In this document: piece by piece, positions 38,341 through 47,311 of the stretch
Layout of the letters: the number at the start of each line of letters is the position of its first letter
How positions within the stretch are numbered: the stretch's first letter is position 1
Program-made: the position numbers and the translations under genes
Assembly: GCF_000756375.1 (NCBI RefSeq)
Contig: NZ_JNFD01000047.1
Location: 148,414 to 212,413 of the forward strand
From: Sphingopyxis sp. LC81
GTDB lineage: Bacteria > Pseudomonadota > Alphaproteobacteria > Sphingomonadales > Sphingomonadaceae
Reading direction: 5' to 3'
DNA length: 64,000 bases
The notes under the pieces: model-generated
The model's input: the letters and a program-made list of their open reading frames with translations, nothing else
The model's database searches: none
What the model was told of the DNA's origin: nothing

Positions 38341-39107
38341 AAGCGCCTTTGCCCGGCGCCCCAATCGCCGCTGTCGCACTGGCCCGAGAAGTTGGTGATC
38401 GCCTGAATGGTGATGCGGCCCGAGCGGCGATCGACCGTCAGTTTCGGCTTGTTGAGACCGTTGATGCGGTAGCTGGCGGTAATGCGGTCGGGGGTGACGA
38501 CCAGATTGTCGAGATCCCACCAGCCATGGTCGTCGCCGCTGTGGATCGGCGCGACAAGCTTGGGTCCAAGATGGATGCGGCCCTGATCGCCATAGAGTTC
38601 GATCTGGACCTCGCTGGTGAAGCCCTGCGCGGTGTTGCTGACCTCGTTGCTCCATTCCCACTTATGGTTCCATGGATTCCATTTGTAGGTCGGCTTGCTG
38701 GTGACGGTCGGGCGGGTGCCCGCGCCGTAACAGACGAGCACGAGCGAGTTCGGGTCGCGATAGCCGGTTTCGGCGGGACTCTCGTAGCTGTGCTGCTGCG
38801 GCGCGTAGGCCTCGCGCGGCGGGGTGTCGTCGCAATTTTCGGCGGGAACGCCGGTTAGTGCGCCGTAGCGGCCATCGACGGTCGAGACCGACAGGCAGCG
38901 GCCGGTTCGCTGATTCCACCAGAAGGTATAGCGTTGTTCGCCGACCGTGGTCGAGCGGCGCGCGATGTAGCCGCGCGCCAACAACTGCGTCTCGCCGCCC
39001 GCGGCGCGGGCACCGGCGAGGTCGGCGACATCGGGCGCCGACTGGGCAAGGGCGGCCGCCGGAAGCGCAGCGGGGGCGAGCATAAGGATAGCGAAAGTTA
39101 GACGCAT
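38337..39107 (-). CDS. Exported hypothetical protein
   Basis: 256 residues from the ATG at 39107 (MRLTFAI), preceded by AGGAG. Signal peptide to about residue 22 (LPAAALAQ). The mature region has YTFWWNQRTGRCLSVSTVDGRY and a Trp-rich middle (KWNPWNHKWEWS), with few Cys. The C-terminus (FSGQCDSGDWGAGQRRF) overlaps the amidohydrolase 3' end by four bases, tail to tail. No known domain recognised; secreted beta-rich protein. Confidence 0.75.
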   Translation of the reverse strand: MRLTFAILMLAPAALPAAALAQSAPDVADLAGARAAGGETQLLARGYIARRSTTVGEQRYTFWWNQRTGRCLSVSTVDGRYGALTGVPAENCDDTPPREAYAPQQHSYESPAETGYRDPNSLVLVCYGAGTRPTVTSKPTYKWNPWNHKWEWSNEVSNTAQGFTSEVQIELYGDQGRIHLGPKLVAPIHSGDDHGWWDLDNLVVTPDRITASYRINGLNKPKLTVDRRSGRITIQAITNFSGQCDSGDWGAGQRRF

Positions 39108-39213
39108 GACGAAGGCTCCTGCTGCGGTGTGTCCGCTGGCGGTTATCAAGTTTTGCGGTGGGCAAAAAGCGGAAAAACGCTGAGGAGGCACGCTGGATTT
39201 GCGCGACCCGGTA

Positions 39214-40896
39214 TCAGCGCTTTGCCTGCCAGGCCGAACGGCCTTCCTTGATGGTTTCCAGTACCTTAATATCCTTGATGCCGTCCACCGGCGTGGTCAG
39301 CGGGTTCTTGTCGAGGATCACGAAATCGGCGAGCAGGCCCGCTTTGATGCGGCCCTTGCGGTCCTCCTCGAACGCCTGCCACGCGGGGCCGGTGGTGAGC
39401 GCCTGCAGCGCTTCATAGGCGGTGAGGCGCTCGCCCGCGCCGCTGACGACGCCGGTCGGCGAGACGCGCGCCATCGACGTCCAGAGCATGAAGCGCGTGT
39501 CGAGCGGGGTGACGCTGAAGTCGCTGTGGTTCGACGCGATGAGGCCCGCGGCGCGCGCCGAGCGGAACGGACTGATGAAATCGACGACTTCCGCCGGAAA
39601 GTTGGTGCGGTGGACGTCGGCCCAATACCAGGCGTGGTTCGAGAAATAGGCGGGGCCGACGCCGATGCGGGTGTAGGCGGGAAGTTGGTCGCGGCGCTGG
39701 AACTGCGAATGGATGACGATCGGGCGGCGGTCGTCGGCGGCCTTGATGCCGAGCGCGTCGAAGCCCTTGATCGCCATGTCGATCGCGGCGTCGCCATTGG
39801 CGTGGACGAAGAGCTGCCAGCCGCGGTCGTTCGCCTTGCGCGCCAGGGCAAGAAATTCCGCGTCCGACATGCCGGGATGACCGTGCCAGGGATGATCGCC
39901 GGCGGGGCTGCCGCGCGCATAGTCGCGCGTGAAATAGCCGGTGCGCGCCTGCACCGATCCGTCGAGGATGAACTTGATCCCCTGCAATTTCACATGGTCC
40001 TGATAGACGCCGAACTTGCGGTCGGGCCCGGCGAGCAGCGCGTCGAGTTCGGTGTAGATGGGGAGCAGCGCGAGGTCGATCTTGAGCCGTTCGCGCGCCG
40101 CGGGGCTGGTAAGGAACGCGATGTCGGGGCGCTGCGTCGCACCGTCCTGCGCGTGGGTGTAGCCCTCGGCGAAATAGCGGTTCTGCGCCGCGTCGAGCGC
40201 CGCGAGCTTCTGCTCGGCGCTGGGCTGCGGCAGCTTGGCGAAGAGCAGGTGCATCGCCTTTTCGAGGAGGACGCCGTTCAGCTTGCCCGCGTCGTCGCGC
40301 AAGATCATCGCGCCGGGCGGAACGGGCGTGTTTTCGTCGATGCCCGCGGCCGCGAGCGCGGCGCTGTTCGCGACGGCGCCGTGCAGCGAGACGTGAAAGA
40401 CGACGATCGGCCGGTCGCTGGCCACCGCGTCGAGTTCGGCGCGGGTGATGTGCCGCTTTTCCGCGAGCGCTTCATGGTCATATTGCCAGACGACGACCCA
40501 GCCGCCCTTGGGGAGCGGGCGCGCGGCGACATGATCGCGGATCGCGGCTTGCAGGCCCGCGATGTCGGTTACCGGCGGCCCCCCGCCATCGCGCAGGTCG
40601 AGTCCGCCCGCCATCATCGTCGCAAGGGTGAAATGCGAATGCGCGTCGATGAACCCGGGGAGCAGGGTGGCGCCCTTGAGATCGCGGACCGCCGCGTCCT
40701 TGCCCGCGGCTTTGCGGGCGTCCTTCTCGGAGCCCGCGAAGGCGATGCGGTCGCCGCGCGTGACGACGGCTTCGACGGTTTGCGGCGTGTCGCCGTCCAT
40801 CGTGACGATCGAGCCGCCGCGGTAGAGGGTGGTTTCCTGCGCGGTGGCGACGGCGGTGGTTGCCAGGATCAGTGCGATAGCGGCGGCGAATCTCAT
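39214..40896 (-). CDS. Exported amidohydrolase family 3 (YtcJ-like)
   Basis: 560 residues with a signal peptide (ALILATTAVATAQ). YtcJ-like amidohydrolase: metal motif GFIDAHSHFTLA, then VHANGDAAID and IVIHSQFQRRDQLP (metal-ligand histidines) and SDFSVTPLDTRFMLW near the active-site Asp. These enzymes hydrolyse N-acyl or cyclic compounds with unknown substrates in most organisms. Separate transcription unit, divergent from nothing close. Confidence 0.88.
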   Translation of the reverse strand: MRFAAAIALILATTAVATAQETTLYRGGSIVTMDGDTPQTVEAVVTRGDRIAFAGSEKDARKAAGKDAAVRDLKGATLLPGFIDAHSHFTLATMMAGGLDLRDGGGPPVTDIAGLQAAIRDHVAARPLPKGGWVVVWQYDHEALAEKRHITRAELDAVASDRPIVVFHVSLHGAVANSAALAAAGIDENTPVPPGAMILRDDAGKLNGVLLEKAMHLLFAKLPQPSAEQKLAALDAAQNRYFAEGYTHAQDGATQRPDIAFLTSPAARERLKIDLALLPIYTELDALLAGPDRKFGVYQDHVKLQGIKFILDGSVQARTGYFTRDYARGSPAGDHPWHGHPGMSDAEFLALARKANDRGWQLFVHANGDAAIDMAIKGFDALGIKAADDRRPIVIHSQFQRRDQLPAYTRIGVGPAYFSNHAWYWADVHRTNFPAEVVDFISPFRSARAAGLIASNHSDFSVTPLDTRFMLWTSMARVSPTGVVSGAGERLTAYEALQALTTGPAWQAFEEDRKGRIKAGLLADFVILDKNPLTTPVDGIKDIKVLETIKEGRSAWQAKR

Positions 40897-40967
40897 TTCT
40901 TTCTCCCCTTCAGCGCATCGTGCGAAGGGTGAGGGGAGAGGTCAAGTATTCCTGAGCAATCTAACCT

Positions 40968-41040
40968 TCGTCATTCCCGCGAAGGCGGGAATCCCGCTAA
41001 TGTAGCAAAAGCGGGATTCCCGCCTTCGCGGGAATGACGA
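40968..41040. repeat. Perfect 31-bp inverted repeat
   Basis: 40968-40998 and 41010-41040 are exact complements (TCGTCATTCCCGCGAAGGCG...) around an 11-base loop: a near-perfect long hairpin. Lies between the YtcJ gene start side and the small Pro-rich gene's stop at 41053, which it may terminate. Confidence 0.8.
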
Positions 41041-41052
41041 GGGAAGGGGCGG

Positions 41053-41250
41053 TCAAACCTGCTGCGGCGGCACCTCATCCGGCCCGCGGCCGGGCTCGTC
41101 GATGTCGCCGCCGCCGGGGTTGCCGGGGATTTCGGTCGGCTGGCCGGCGGGGTCTTCGAGCGGGGTCGGCTGGGCCGGCTTTTCGGGGGGCGATTGCGGC
41201 TCGATCGTGTCGGGTTTCGGCTTGGGAAGCGGGTCGGGGCTGCTGGCCAT
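41053..41250 (-). CDS. Proline-rich small protein
   Basis: 65 residues from the ATG at 41250, preceded by AAGGAG. About a third Pro (PKPKPDTIEPQSPPEKPAQP), with Asp/Glu/Gln: disordered, no signal peptide or membrane segment. Similar short Pro-rich frames are common in sphingomonads; function unknown. The strong ribosome-binding site argues that it is real. Confidence 0.65.
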   Translation of the reverse strand: MASSPDPLPKPKPDTIEPQSPPEKPAQPTPLEDPAGQPTEIPGNPGGGDIDEPGRGPDEVPPQQV

Positions 41251-41324
41251 GGTCTTTCTCCTTGGATTAACCAACGAACGGGCGCGGCGCATGTTCCGGC
41301 CACGGAATATGGGGCTTTGTGCCC

Positions 41325-41352
41325 TTGCCCTCGGCCACGCGTCTGCTATAGC
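41325..41352 (+). promoter_or_regulatory. Promoter of tRNA-Leu
   Basis: TTGCCC (41325-41330), 16-base spacer, TATAGC (41347-41352), about 65 bases before the tRNA. Confidence 0.45.
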
Positions 41353-41416
41353 CCCGCGCGGCCCGCACGGGCGTGCGCGGCAGCGCGCGATTTCGTGCAC
41401 CCGGCCGAAAACACCT

Positions 41417-41501
41417 GCGGGCGTGGCGGAATTGGTAGACGCGCTGGTTTTAGGTACCAGTATCGCAAGATGTGGGGGTTCGAGTCCCTTCGCCCGCACC
41501 A
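41417..41501 (+). tRNA. tRNA-Leu (UAG anticodon)
   Basis: 85 nt with the acceptor pair GCGGGCG/CGCCCGC, discriminator A, encoded CCA, a long variable arm typical of class II tRNA, and anticodon loop TTTAGGT (anticodon TAG) inside CTGGT/ACCAG. The trigger factor gene follows after 87 bases. Confidence 0.97.
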
Positions 41502-41588
41502 ATCTGCAATGCAGGCCGGGATCATGGGGAACTCCGCCGCTCTGGCGGGGTTCGATACGAGATTTTGAGCAAGGATAAGACCAAGGCA

Positions 41589-43202
41589 ATGAAGACCGTC
41601 GAAACGCTGAACGAAGGCCTGAAGCGCGAATATCGCGTGACCATCACCGCCAAGGATATCGACGCGCGCGTCGACGACGAGGTGAAGAGCATCGCCCCGA
41701 CCGTCCGCATGCCCGGCTTCCGCCCCGGCAAGGTTCCGCCGAACCTGATCCGCAAGATGCACGGCCCGGCGCTGTCGGCCGACGCGCTCAACAAGGCGAT
41801 CGACGCCGGCGTGCGCGACCTGATGGCGAAGGAAAAGCTTCGCCCCGCGCTGCAGCCCGCCGTCGCGCTCGACGAAGGCTATGAAGCCGGCAAGGACGCC
41901 GAGCTGACCGTCAGCCTCGAAGTGCTGCCCGAAATCGAGGCGCCGTCGATCGACGGCCTGAAGCTCGAGCGCCTGACCGTTCCCGCCGACGACAAGGCCG
42001 TGATGGCCAAGATCGAGGAATTCGCCGCGCAGATGAAGCGCTTCGAAGAAGCACCGAAGACCAAGAAGGCCGCCACCGGCGACCAGGTCATCATCGACTT
42101 CGCCGGCAGCGTCGACGGCGTCGCCTTCGACGGCGGCACGGGCGAGGACATGGCGGTCGAAATCGGTTCGGGTCAGCTGATCCCGGGCTTTGAAGACCAG
42201 CTCGTCGGCGTCAAGGTCGGCGACGAAAAGGTGCTGAAGGTCAGCTTCCCCGATGACTATCCGGTCGCGGACCTCAAGGGCCAGCCCGCCGAATTCGCCG
42301 TGACGGTGAAGGAAGTGAAGGTTCCGGCCGCGTCGAAGATCGACGACGAGTTCGCCAAGACGCTCGGCCTCGAAAGCCTCGACAAGCTGAAAGAGCTGAT
42401 GAAGGATCAGGTCGAGCAGGAACTGAACGGCCTGACGCGCACCTATATGAAGCGCAAGCTGCTCGACCAGCTCGCCGCCGCGCACGACTTCGACGTGCCG
42501 CCGACGATGGTCGAGGCCGAGTTCAACCAGATTTGGCAGCAGCTCGAGCATGAAGTCAGCCACGAGGAAGATCCCGAAGCGGCGAAGGCCGAGCTCGAAA
42601 ACGACCGCGACGATTATCGCGCGATCGCGGTGCGCCGCGTCCGCCTGGGCCTGCTCCTCTCGGAAATCGGCCAGGCGCATGGCGTCCAGGTGTCGAACCA
42701 GGAAATGTCGCGCCTGATCGCACAGGCGGCGCAGCAGTATCGCCCCGAAGATCGCACGCGCTTCATCGAATATGTGCAGCAGGACGCGCTCGCCGCGGCG
42801 CAGCTCCGCGCCCCGCTCTATGAAGACAAGGTCGTCGACTTCCTGTTCGAAAAGGCCGAGATCAGCGACCGCGAAGTGACGCGCGAAGAGATCGAAGCCG
42901 CGATCGAAGCCGACGACGACGGCCACGTCCATGGCCCGGGCTGCGGCCATGACCATGACCACGACCACAAGCCCGCCAAGAAGGCTGCCGCGAAGAAGCC
43001 GGCCGCCAAGAAGGACGCGGTGAAGGAAGAAGCCAAGGCCGAGGAAGCGCCCGCCAAGAAGGCGCCGGCGAAGAAGGCCGAAGATGCTCCGGCCAAGAAG
43101 GCGGAAGAAAAGCCTGCTGCGGCGAAGAAGGCTGCTCCGGCGAAGGCCGCCGAAGACAAGCCCGCCAAGGCTCCGGCCAAGAAGGCTGCGGCGAAGAAAT
43201 AA
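41589..43202 (+). CDS. tig: Trigger factor with His-rich and Lys/Ala-rich C-terminal extension
   Basis: 537 residues from the ATG at 41589; a usual trigger factor has about 430-450. Ribosome-associated folding chaperone and peptidyl-prolyl isomerase. N-terminal ribosome-binding domain with GFRPGKVPPNLI, FKBP-like domain ~160-240 (ATGDQVIIDFAGSVDGVAF), helical C-domain after. The last ~93 residues are extra: HVHGPGCGHDHDHDHK (about 446-461), a metal-binding-looking stretch, then a tail of repeated AKKA/PAKK units. Followed by a strong terminator. Confidence 0.95.
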   Translation: MKTVETLNEGLKREYRVTITAKDIDARVDDEVKSIAPTVRMPGFRPGKVPPNLIRKMHGPALSADALNKAIDAGVRDLMAKEKLRPALQPAVALDEGYEAGKDAELTVSLEVLPEIEAPSIDGLKLERLTVPADDKAVMAKIEEFAAQMKRFEEAPKTKKAATGDQVIIDFAGSVDGVAFDGGTGEDMAVEIGSGQLIPGFEDQLVGVKVGDEKVLKVSFPDDYPVADLKGQPAEFAVTVKEVKVPAASKIDDEFAKTLGLESLDKLKELMKDQVEQELNGLTRTYMKRKLLDQLAAAHDFDVPPTMVEAEFNQIWQQLEHEVSHEEDPEAAKAELENDRDDYRAIAVRRVRLGLLLSEIGQAHGVQVSNQEMSRLIAQAAQQYRPEDRTRFIEYVQQDALAAAQLRAPLYEDKVVDFLFEKAEISDREVTREEIEAAIEADDDGHVHGPGCGHDHDHDHKPAKKAAAKKPAAKKDAVKEEAKAEEAPAKKAPAKKAEDAPAKKAEEKPAAAKKAAPAKAAEDKPAKAPAKKAAAKK

Positions 43203-43225
43203 GCTTCGGCTGACGATCAACAAAA

Positions 43226-43258
43226 GGCCGGGTGGAGGATGCTCCACCCGGCCTTTTT
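43226..43258 (+). terminator. Rho-independent terminator of tig
   Basis: 12-bp perfect stem (43226-43237 with 43242-43253), loop GATG, then TTTTT; 23 bases after the tig stop. Confidence 0.92.
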
Positions 43259-43326
43259 GTTTTGCCCGTAGCGACCTTCAACTTTCGTCATTCCCGCGAA
43301 GGTGGGAATCCAGTTCAGCTGCCCAT

Positions 43327-43502
43327 TATCCTCCCCCTTGATGGGGGAGGCAGTGAGACTTTCCAGCTTGCTGGCTAGTCGCAGCGGTGGGGGTGTGCTC
43401 TCGGTCTCAAACCTCGGTTTAAGGACGCGCCTTCACCCCCAGCCAACTCCGCCTAGCCGCTTCGCGGCAAGGCTGCGTATCCTCCCCCATCAAGGGGGAA
43501 GG
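43327..43502. repeat. Repeat element bounded by CCTCCCCCTTGATGGGGGAGG arms
   Basis: Inverted ends TATCCTCCCCCTTGATGGGG (from 43327) and CCTCCCCCATCAAGGGGGAA (from 43481), with a non-coding core of about 130 bases; a copy of the short CGTCATTCCCGCGAAGGTGG unit lies just before it (43287-43306). Confidence 0.65.
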
Positions 43503-43522
43503 CGGGGCGCGTTACCGCACCC

Positions 43523-44140
43523 TCAGATCACGTCCATATTATAACAATGCCAGCTGAAGATCGCCGCCGCGCCGCGATGCGGGCGCCAGGCCTCCGCCAA
43601 TTCGCGCGCCTGCTTCTCGCTCGGGCGGGCGCCGAGCTGGAAGATGCGGCCGACGGCTTCCTGTACCGCGAGGTCGCCCGCGGGCCAGATGTCGGGGCGT
43701 CCCTCGGCGAAGAGCAGATAGATTTCGGCCGACCAGCGGCCGATGCCCTTGACCCGGGTGAGCAGCGCGATCGCTTCCTCGTCGTCGGCGGGAAGGGCGT
43801 CGAACTGGAGCTCGCCGTCGAGGATCAGCTGCGCGAGGCTTTTGGCATAGCCTTGTTTCTGCCCCGACAGGCCGCACGCGCGCAGCGTGTCGAAGTCGGC
43901 GGCGGCGACCGTTTCGGCGGGGCAGCCTTCGCCAAACTGCGCTTCGAGCTTGTTCCAGATCGAGTTGGCCGCGGCGACGCTGACCTGCTGGCCGACGATG
44001 GTGCGGAGCAGCGTGGCATAGCCGCGCGCACGGATGCGGGGCTCGGGATAGCCGACATTGCCGAGCGCGCGCGCGACGTTCGAATCCCGCGCCGCGAGCG
44101 CGTCGATTCCCGCGTTCAGCTGCTGCTGGCTGAGGCCCAT
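43523..44140 (-). CDS. DNA-3-methyladenine glycosylase II (AlkA-type)
   Basis: 205 residues from the ATG at 44140, which follows GGAGAATATAGG. Base-excision repair of alkylated purines. HhH-GPD fold: IVGQQVSVAAANSIWNKL, the hairpin LTRVKGIGRWSAEIYLLF, and the catalytic Asp in WPAGDLAVQEAVGR. Shorter than E. coli AlkA (lacks the N-terminal domain), typical of the alphaproteobacterial short form. Divergent from the ferredoxin gene. Confidence 0.93.
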   Translation of the reverse strand: MGLSQQQLNAGIDALAARDSNVARALGNVGYPEPRIRARGYATLLRTIVGQQVSVAAANSIWNKLEAQFGEGCPAETVAAADFDTLRACGLSGQKQGYAKSLAQLILDGELQFDALPADDEEAIALLTRVKGIGRWSAEIYLLFAEGRPDIWPAGDLAVQEAVGRIFQLGARPSEKQARELAEAWRPHRGAAAIFSWHCYNMDVI

Positions 44141-44241
44141 CCTATATTCTCCTTTTGTTCCTTCGGTAGCCAATAGCAACGCTTGATTTGACAAGCAACG
44201 CGCGACATAGCGCCACCAACAACGAAGATATGGGGACTAGC

Positions 44242-44559
44242 ATGGCCAAGCTGATTGTCGTGACGCGTGACGGAACCGAGCATGAGATCGAGGGCGACAC
44301 CAGCCTGACGGTCATGGAAAATATCCGCGACGCCGGGTTCGACGAGCTGCTCGCGCTGTGCGGCGGCTGCTGCTCGTGCGCGACGTGCCACGTCCATGTC
44401 GAAGCCGGCGCGGCCGACCAGCTGCCCGCGATGAGCGAGGACGAGAACGACCTGCTCGATTCGACCACCGACCGCGACGACAATTCGCGCCTGTCGTGCC
44501 AGCTGCCGTTCAGCGAGGCGCTCGACGGGCTGAAGGTGCGGATCGCGGCGGAGGATTGA
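44242..44559 (+). CDS. 2Fe-2S ferredoxin (adrenodoxin type)
   Basis: 105 residues from the ATG at 44242. Cluster ligands C40, C46, C49 ([10 protein letters not shown]) and C86 (RLSCQLPF), with the spacing of bacterial adrenodoxin-like ferredoxins that feed P450s or iron-sulfur assembly. The partner is not nearby; a ferredoxin reductase must be elsewhere. Converges on rlmB. Confidence 0.93.
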   Translation: MAKLIVVTRDGTEHEIEGDTSLTVMENIRDAGFDELLALCGGCCSCATCHVHVEAGAADQLPAMSEDENDLLDSTTDRDDNSRLSCQLPFSEALDGLKVRIAAED

Positions 44560-44566
44560 TCCGAAT

Positions 44567-44641
44567 CGTCGCCCCAGCGAAGGCTGGGGCCGCTATCGCC
44601 CATGCAGAACGTGAGCGATCCCAGCTTTCGCTGGGATGACG
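44567..44641. repeat. Inverted repeat between convergent genes
   Basis: CGTCGCCCCAGCGAAGGCTG and CCAGCTTTCGCTGGGATGAC are near complements with a ~30-base loop, exactly between the convergent ferredoxin and rlmB stops; may terminate both. Confidence 0.65.
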
Positions 44642-44642
44642 A

Positions 44643-45410
44643 TCAGCTTTGCGCCGTCGCCACCGCATAGAGCGCGATCGCCGCGGCGTTCGAGATGTTG
44701 AGGCTCTCCATCCGCGGCGAGATCGGCAGTTTTGCCAGCACGTCGCAATGCTCCATGACATTGTGGCGCATCCCGTCGCCTTCGGAACCGAGCACCAGCG
44801 CGACCTTGCTGCCGTCGAGCGTCGATCCGAGCGTCGTTTCGGTGTCGCCCATCAGCCCGATGCGCCAATATTGCGCCTCGGCGATCTCTTCCAGCGCGCG
44901 CGACAGGTTGACGACGCGGACCCACGGCACGATTTCGAGCGCACCCGAGGCCGAGCGCGCGATGACGCCGCTTTCGGGCGGGCTGTGGCGGTCCTGCGTG
45001 ATGATGGCGGCAGCGTCGAAAGCAGCGGCCGAGCGCAGCACCGCGCCGATATTGTGCGGGTCGGTGACCTGGTCGAGCACGATCAGCGGCCGCTTGCTGT
45101 CGCTGTCGACCTCCTGCTGCAACAAGTCGCCGAGATAGACGTCCTCGAGCGGGTCGACCTCGATCACGAGTCCCTGATGCGGCGCGTCGCGCGCGACGAG
45201 TCGCGCGAGATCGGTGACCTCGGCGAAGCTGATCGGAATCACCGGCGGCAGGTCGAGCTGGCCCAAGGCTTCGCGCGTGCCCCAGATGCGCTTGACGGTG
45301 CGTTCGGGGTTGGCGAGCGCGGCGAGAACGGCGTGGCGGCCCCAGAAACGGATGGCTTGTCCGCGCGAATTCTGGCCCTGCGGGCGGCGATGACGGGAAA
45401 ATTGTCTCAT
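44643..45410 (-). CDS. rlmB: 23S rRNA (guanosine-2'-O-)-methyltransferase
   Basis: 255 residues from the ATG at 45410 (MRQFSRHRR), a basic N-terminus. SpoU family with an N-terminal L7Ae-like substrate domain, then the knot: DQVTDPHNIGAVLRSAAAF, VLGSEGDGMRH and LPISPRMESLNISNAAAIALY (motifs 1-3). Methylates G2251 in E. coli numbering. Divergent from tRNA-Tyr. Confidence 0.95.
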   Translation of the reverse strand: MRQFSRHRRPQGQNSRGQAIRFWGRHAVLAALANPERTVKRIWGTREALGQLDLPPVIPISFAEVTDLARLVARDAPHQGLVIEVDPLEDVYLGDLLQQEVDSDSKRPLIVLDQVTDPHNIGAVLRSAAAFDAAAIITQDRHSPPESGVIARSASGALEIVPWVRVVNLSRALEEIAEAQYWRIGLMGDTETTLGSTLDGSKVALVLGSEGDGMRHNVMEHCDVLAKLPISPRMESLNISNAAAIALYAVATAQS

Positions 45411-45489
45411 GCGCGCGCCTTTCCCATGACTGGCATTGACAGGCAAGCCTCGTTTCGCCATTGGACCGCTTCCCAAAGCGGGCCCCAAT

Positions 45490-45575
45490 GGACAGGTGGC
45501 CGAGTGGTTAAAGGCAGCAGACTGTAAATCTGCCCGGGTTTCCGTACGCTGGTTCGAATCCAGCCCTGTCCACCA
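45490..45575 (+). tRNA. tRNA-Tyr (GUA anticodon)
   Basis: 86 nt, acceptor GGACAGG/CCTGTCC, encoded CCA, long variable arm, anticodon GTA in loop CTGTAAA of GCAGA/TCTGC. Its last 17 bases are duplicated at 55834, showing that an element inserted here. Confidence 0.97.
45559..45575 (+). repeat. Left attachment site (attL core)
   Basis: Exact copy of 55834-55850; bases on either side differ between copies, fixing the core at 17 bp within the T-arm and acceptor end of tRNA-Tyr. Confidence 0.85.
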
Positions 45576-45655
45576 CCGCCTCCCAAGGCGATGAAAACCC
45601 TAGAAAACATAGGTTTCTGACCTTCCGTTGCTACACAAAGTTGCTACACGGAGGC

Positions 45656-47311
45656 ATGGAAGCTGTGTTCAAATTATCCCGCAGAAAAGGCTCGGCGAAG
45701 TGGCAGGTTCGGAAGCGTTGGCCGACTGACGTGGCCAGAATCCTTCCCGGTGAGTTCAATATGTCCACCGGCGAGGAGGACAAGAAGGCAGCGGAACAGT
45801 TGCTGCCCGTGATTGTCGCAGCGTTCACGCGACAGGTTCAAGAGGCCCGCGACAAGCTCGCGGCTGCCCCGGCAACGACCCTGAGCGAACCTCAAGCCCT
45901 CGCGATGGCCGCGAGCTGGTATCGCTCAACGCTGCCGCAGTTCGTTGTGAAGCGCCCTATCGACCAGCTCAAGCAGCGGGAGCTTCTTGACATCGCGCGG
46001 AGCCGCTTGGCGCAAGCGGAGGAGGCGGCAGGCCGAAACGACTTCATGATAGTGATGCGGACGGCGCGTACCTTGGCGCAAGATGCCGGTCTCGCCCTCG
46101 ACGATGAGTCCGCCGAGCTGCGGATGCTACAAGAGCATCTGATGGGCGCCTTCATTGACCTACACGCTGCCGCAGTTGCGCGCCTGTCGGGGCAGCCACC
46201 TCACGAGCCGCGCCGCGTCAACCTGAACGCCCCCGTAGAGGCGGAGGCTTCCGGGGCCGATCCGGCCGACCGGACCCTAGAGGAACTCCTGACGGCCTAT
46301 GAAGCCGATAAGGGGCCTCGCTGGAGCGGCTCGACGAAGAAGGGCGTGGCCCCGGTCTTCCGGCTCCTGCGGGACGTTTTCCCCGGTCGCGGCGTCAAGA
46401 CCATCACGCGCGAAGATGCGCGCTCCGTGGTCGAACTGTTGAAGCGCCTGCCGTTGAACCTTGGACGCCGAAAGGAACTCGCGGGCCTCACGGTGCCGCA
46501 GGCGGTCGAAAGGGGGGAGGCGCTTGGCTTGCCGACGATCCAGCCGAAGACGATCAACGACGGGTATCTCCTGCACATCGCCTCGGTCTTTAATTGGGCG
46601 CGGAAAGAGCAATGGGTGCCCTCCAATCCCTTTGAGGGCCTTTCGGTCCATGACGCGGTGAACGATGCGGAGCGCCGTTCGGCGTTCAGTGACGAGCAGC
46701 TCTCCACCATCTTTCATTCGGGCCTGTGGCGGACCCCTTGGGCACCGGATGGGCGGAAGGCCGGGGACTATTGGGTTCCGCTGCTATGCCTTTTCCACGG
46801 CCTGCGGAACGGGGAGGCGGCGGGCCTCCGCGTGGAGGACATTGGCACCGACGACGGGATTCCGGTCTTGCACCTTCGCGAGTATGGCGAGCGGAAGCTG
46901 AAAACCGCAGGCTCGCGGGCTACGTTGCCGATCCACCCTCAGCTCCTCCAGCTCGGCTTCCTAGACTATGTCGCCGCGCGCCGGGGTTCCGAGGAGTTCC
47001 TGTTGTTCCCCGAAGGCACCGTGAACCAGCGGGGGCAGGTTGGGGCGAAGCTGGGCGAGCGGTTCAGCGCGTTCGTGAAGTCTTTGAAACTCATAGGGAC
47101 CAAGCTCGGGATGCACTCATTCCGCCATAGCTTTGAGGACGGGCTTCGGAGGGCGGAGCTTGCCGAGCGTACTTCGTCGGCCCTGTCGCGTCGTATCGAG
47201 CCGGGGTCGGGAAAGGCGTATGGCGACGGCATGTCCACGCGCCAGAAGGCGGAAGCACTCGCGAAGGTCAACTATCCGGGCCTCGACCTTTCGCACCTGT
47301 GTCAAACATGA
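45656..47311 (+). CDS. Tyrosine site-specific integrase
   Basis: 551 residues from the ATG at 45656; a TTG at 45641 is in frame, and GGAGG lies too close to the ATG for certainty. N-terminus (FKLSRRKGSAKWQVRKRWP) resembles the DUF6538 arm domain of such integrases; core-binding region around 220-330; catalytic residues Arg in LFHGLRNGEAAGLR, HSFRHSFED (HxxR), and a late Tyr (candidates in SGKAYGDGM or NYPGLDL; no further His-Arg check is possible by eye). Sits 80 bases after tRNA-Tyr, whose 3' end is the attachment core. Drives insertion and excision of this element. Confidence 0.88.
   Translation: MEAVFKLSRRKGSAKWQVRKRWPTDVARILPGEFNMSTGEEDKKAAEQLLPVIVAAFTRQVQEARDKLAAAPATTLSEPQALAMAASWYRSTLPQFVVKRPIDQLKQRELLDIARSRLAQAEEAAGRNDFMIVMRTARTLAQDAGLALDDESAELRMLQEHLMGAFIDLHAAAVARLSGQPPHEPRRVNLNAPVEAEASGADPADRTLEELLTAYEADKGPRWSGSTKKGVAPVFRLLRDVFPGRGVKTITREDARSVVELLKRLPLNLGRRKELAGLTVPQAVERGEALGLPTIQPKTINDGYLLHIASVFNWARKEQWVPSNPFEGLSVHDAVNDAERRSAFSDEQLSTIFHSGLWRTPWAPDGRKAGDYWVPLLCLFHGLRNGEAAGLRVEDIGTDDGIPVLHLREYGERKLKTAGSRATLPIHPQLLQLGFLDYVAARRGSEEFLLFPEGTVNQRGQVGAKLGERFSAFVKSLKLIGTKLGMHSFRHSFEDGLRRAELAERTSSALSRRIEPGSGKAYGDGMSTRQKAEALAKVNYPGLDLSHLCQT

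Noticed and set aside
41346..43247. Minus-strand 633-codon frame over tig and tRNA-Leu
   Set aside because: Runs through the tRNA and is the antisense of tig; repetitive Leu/Arg composition.
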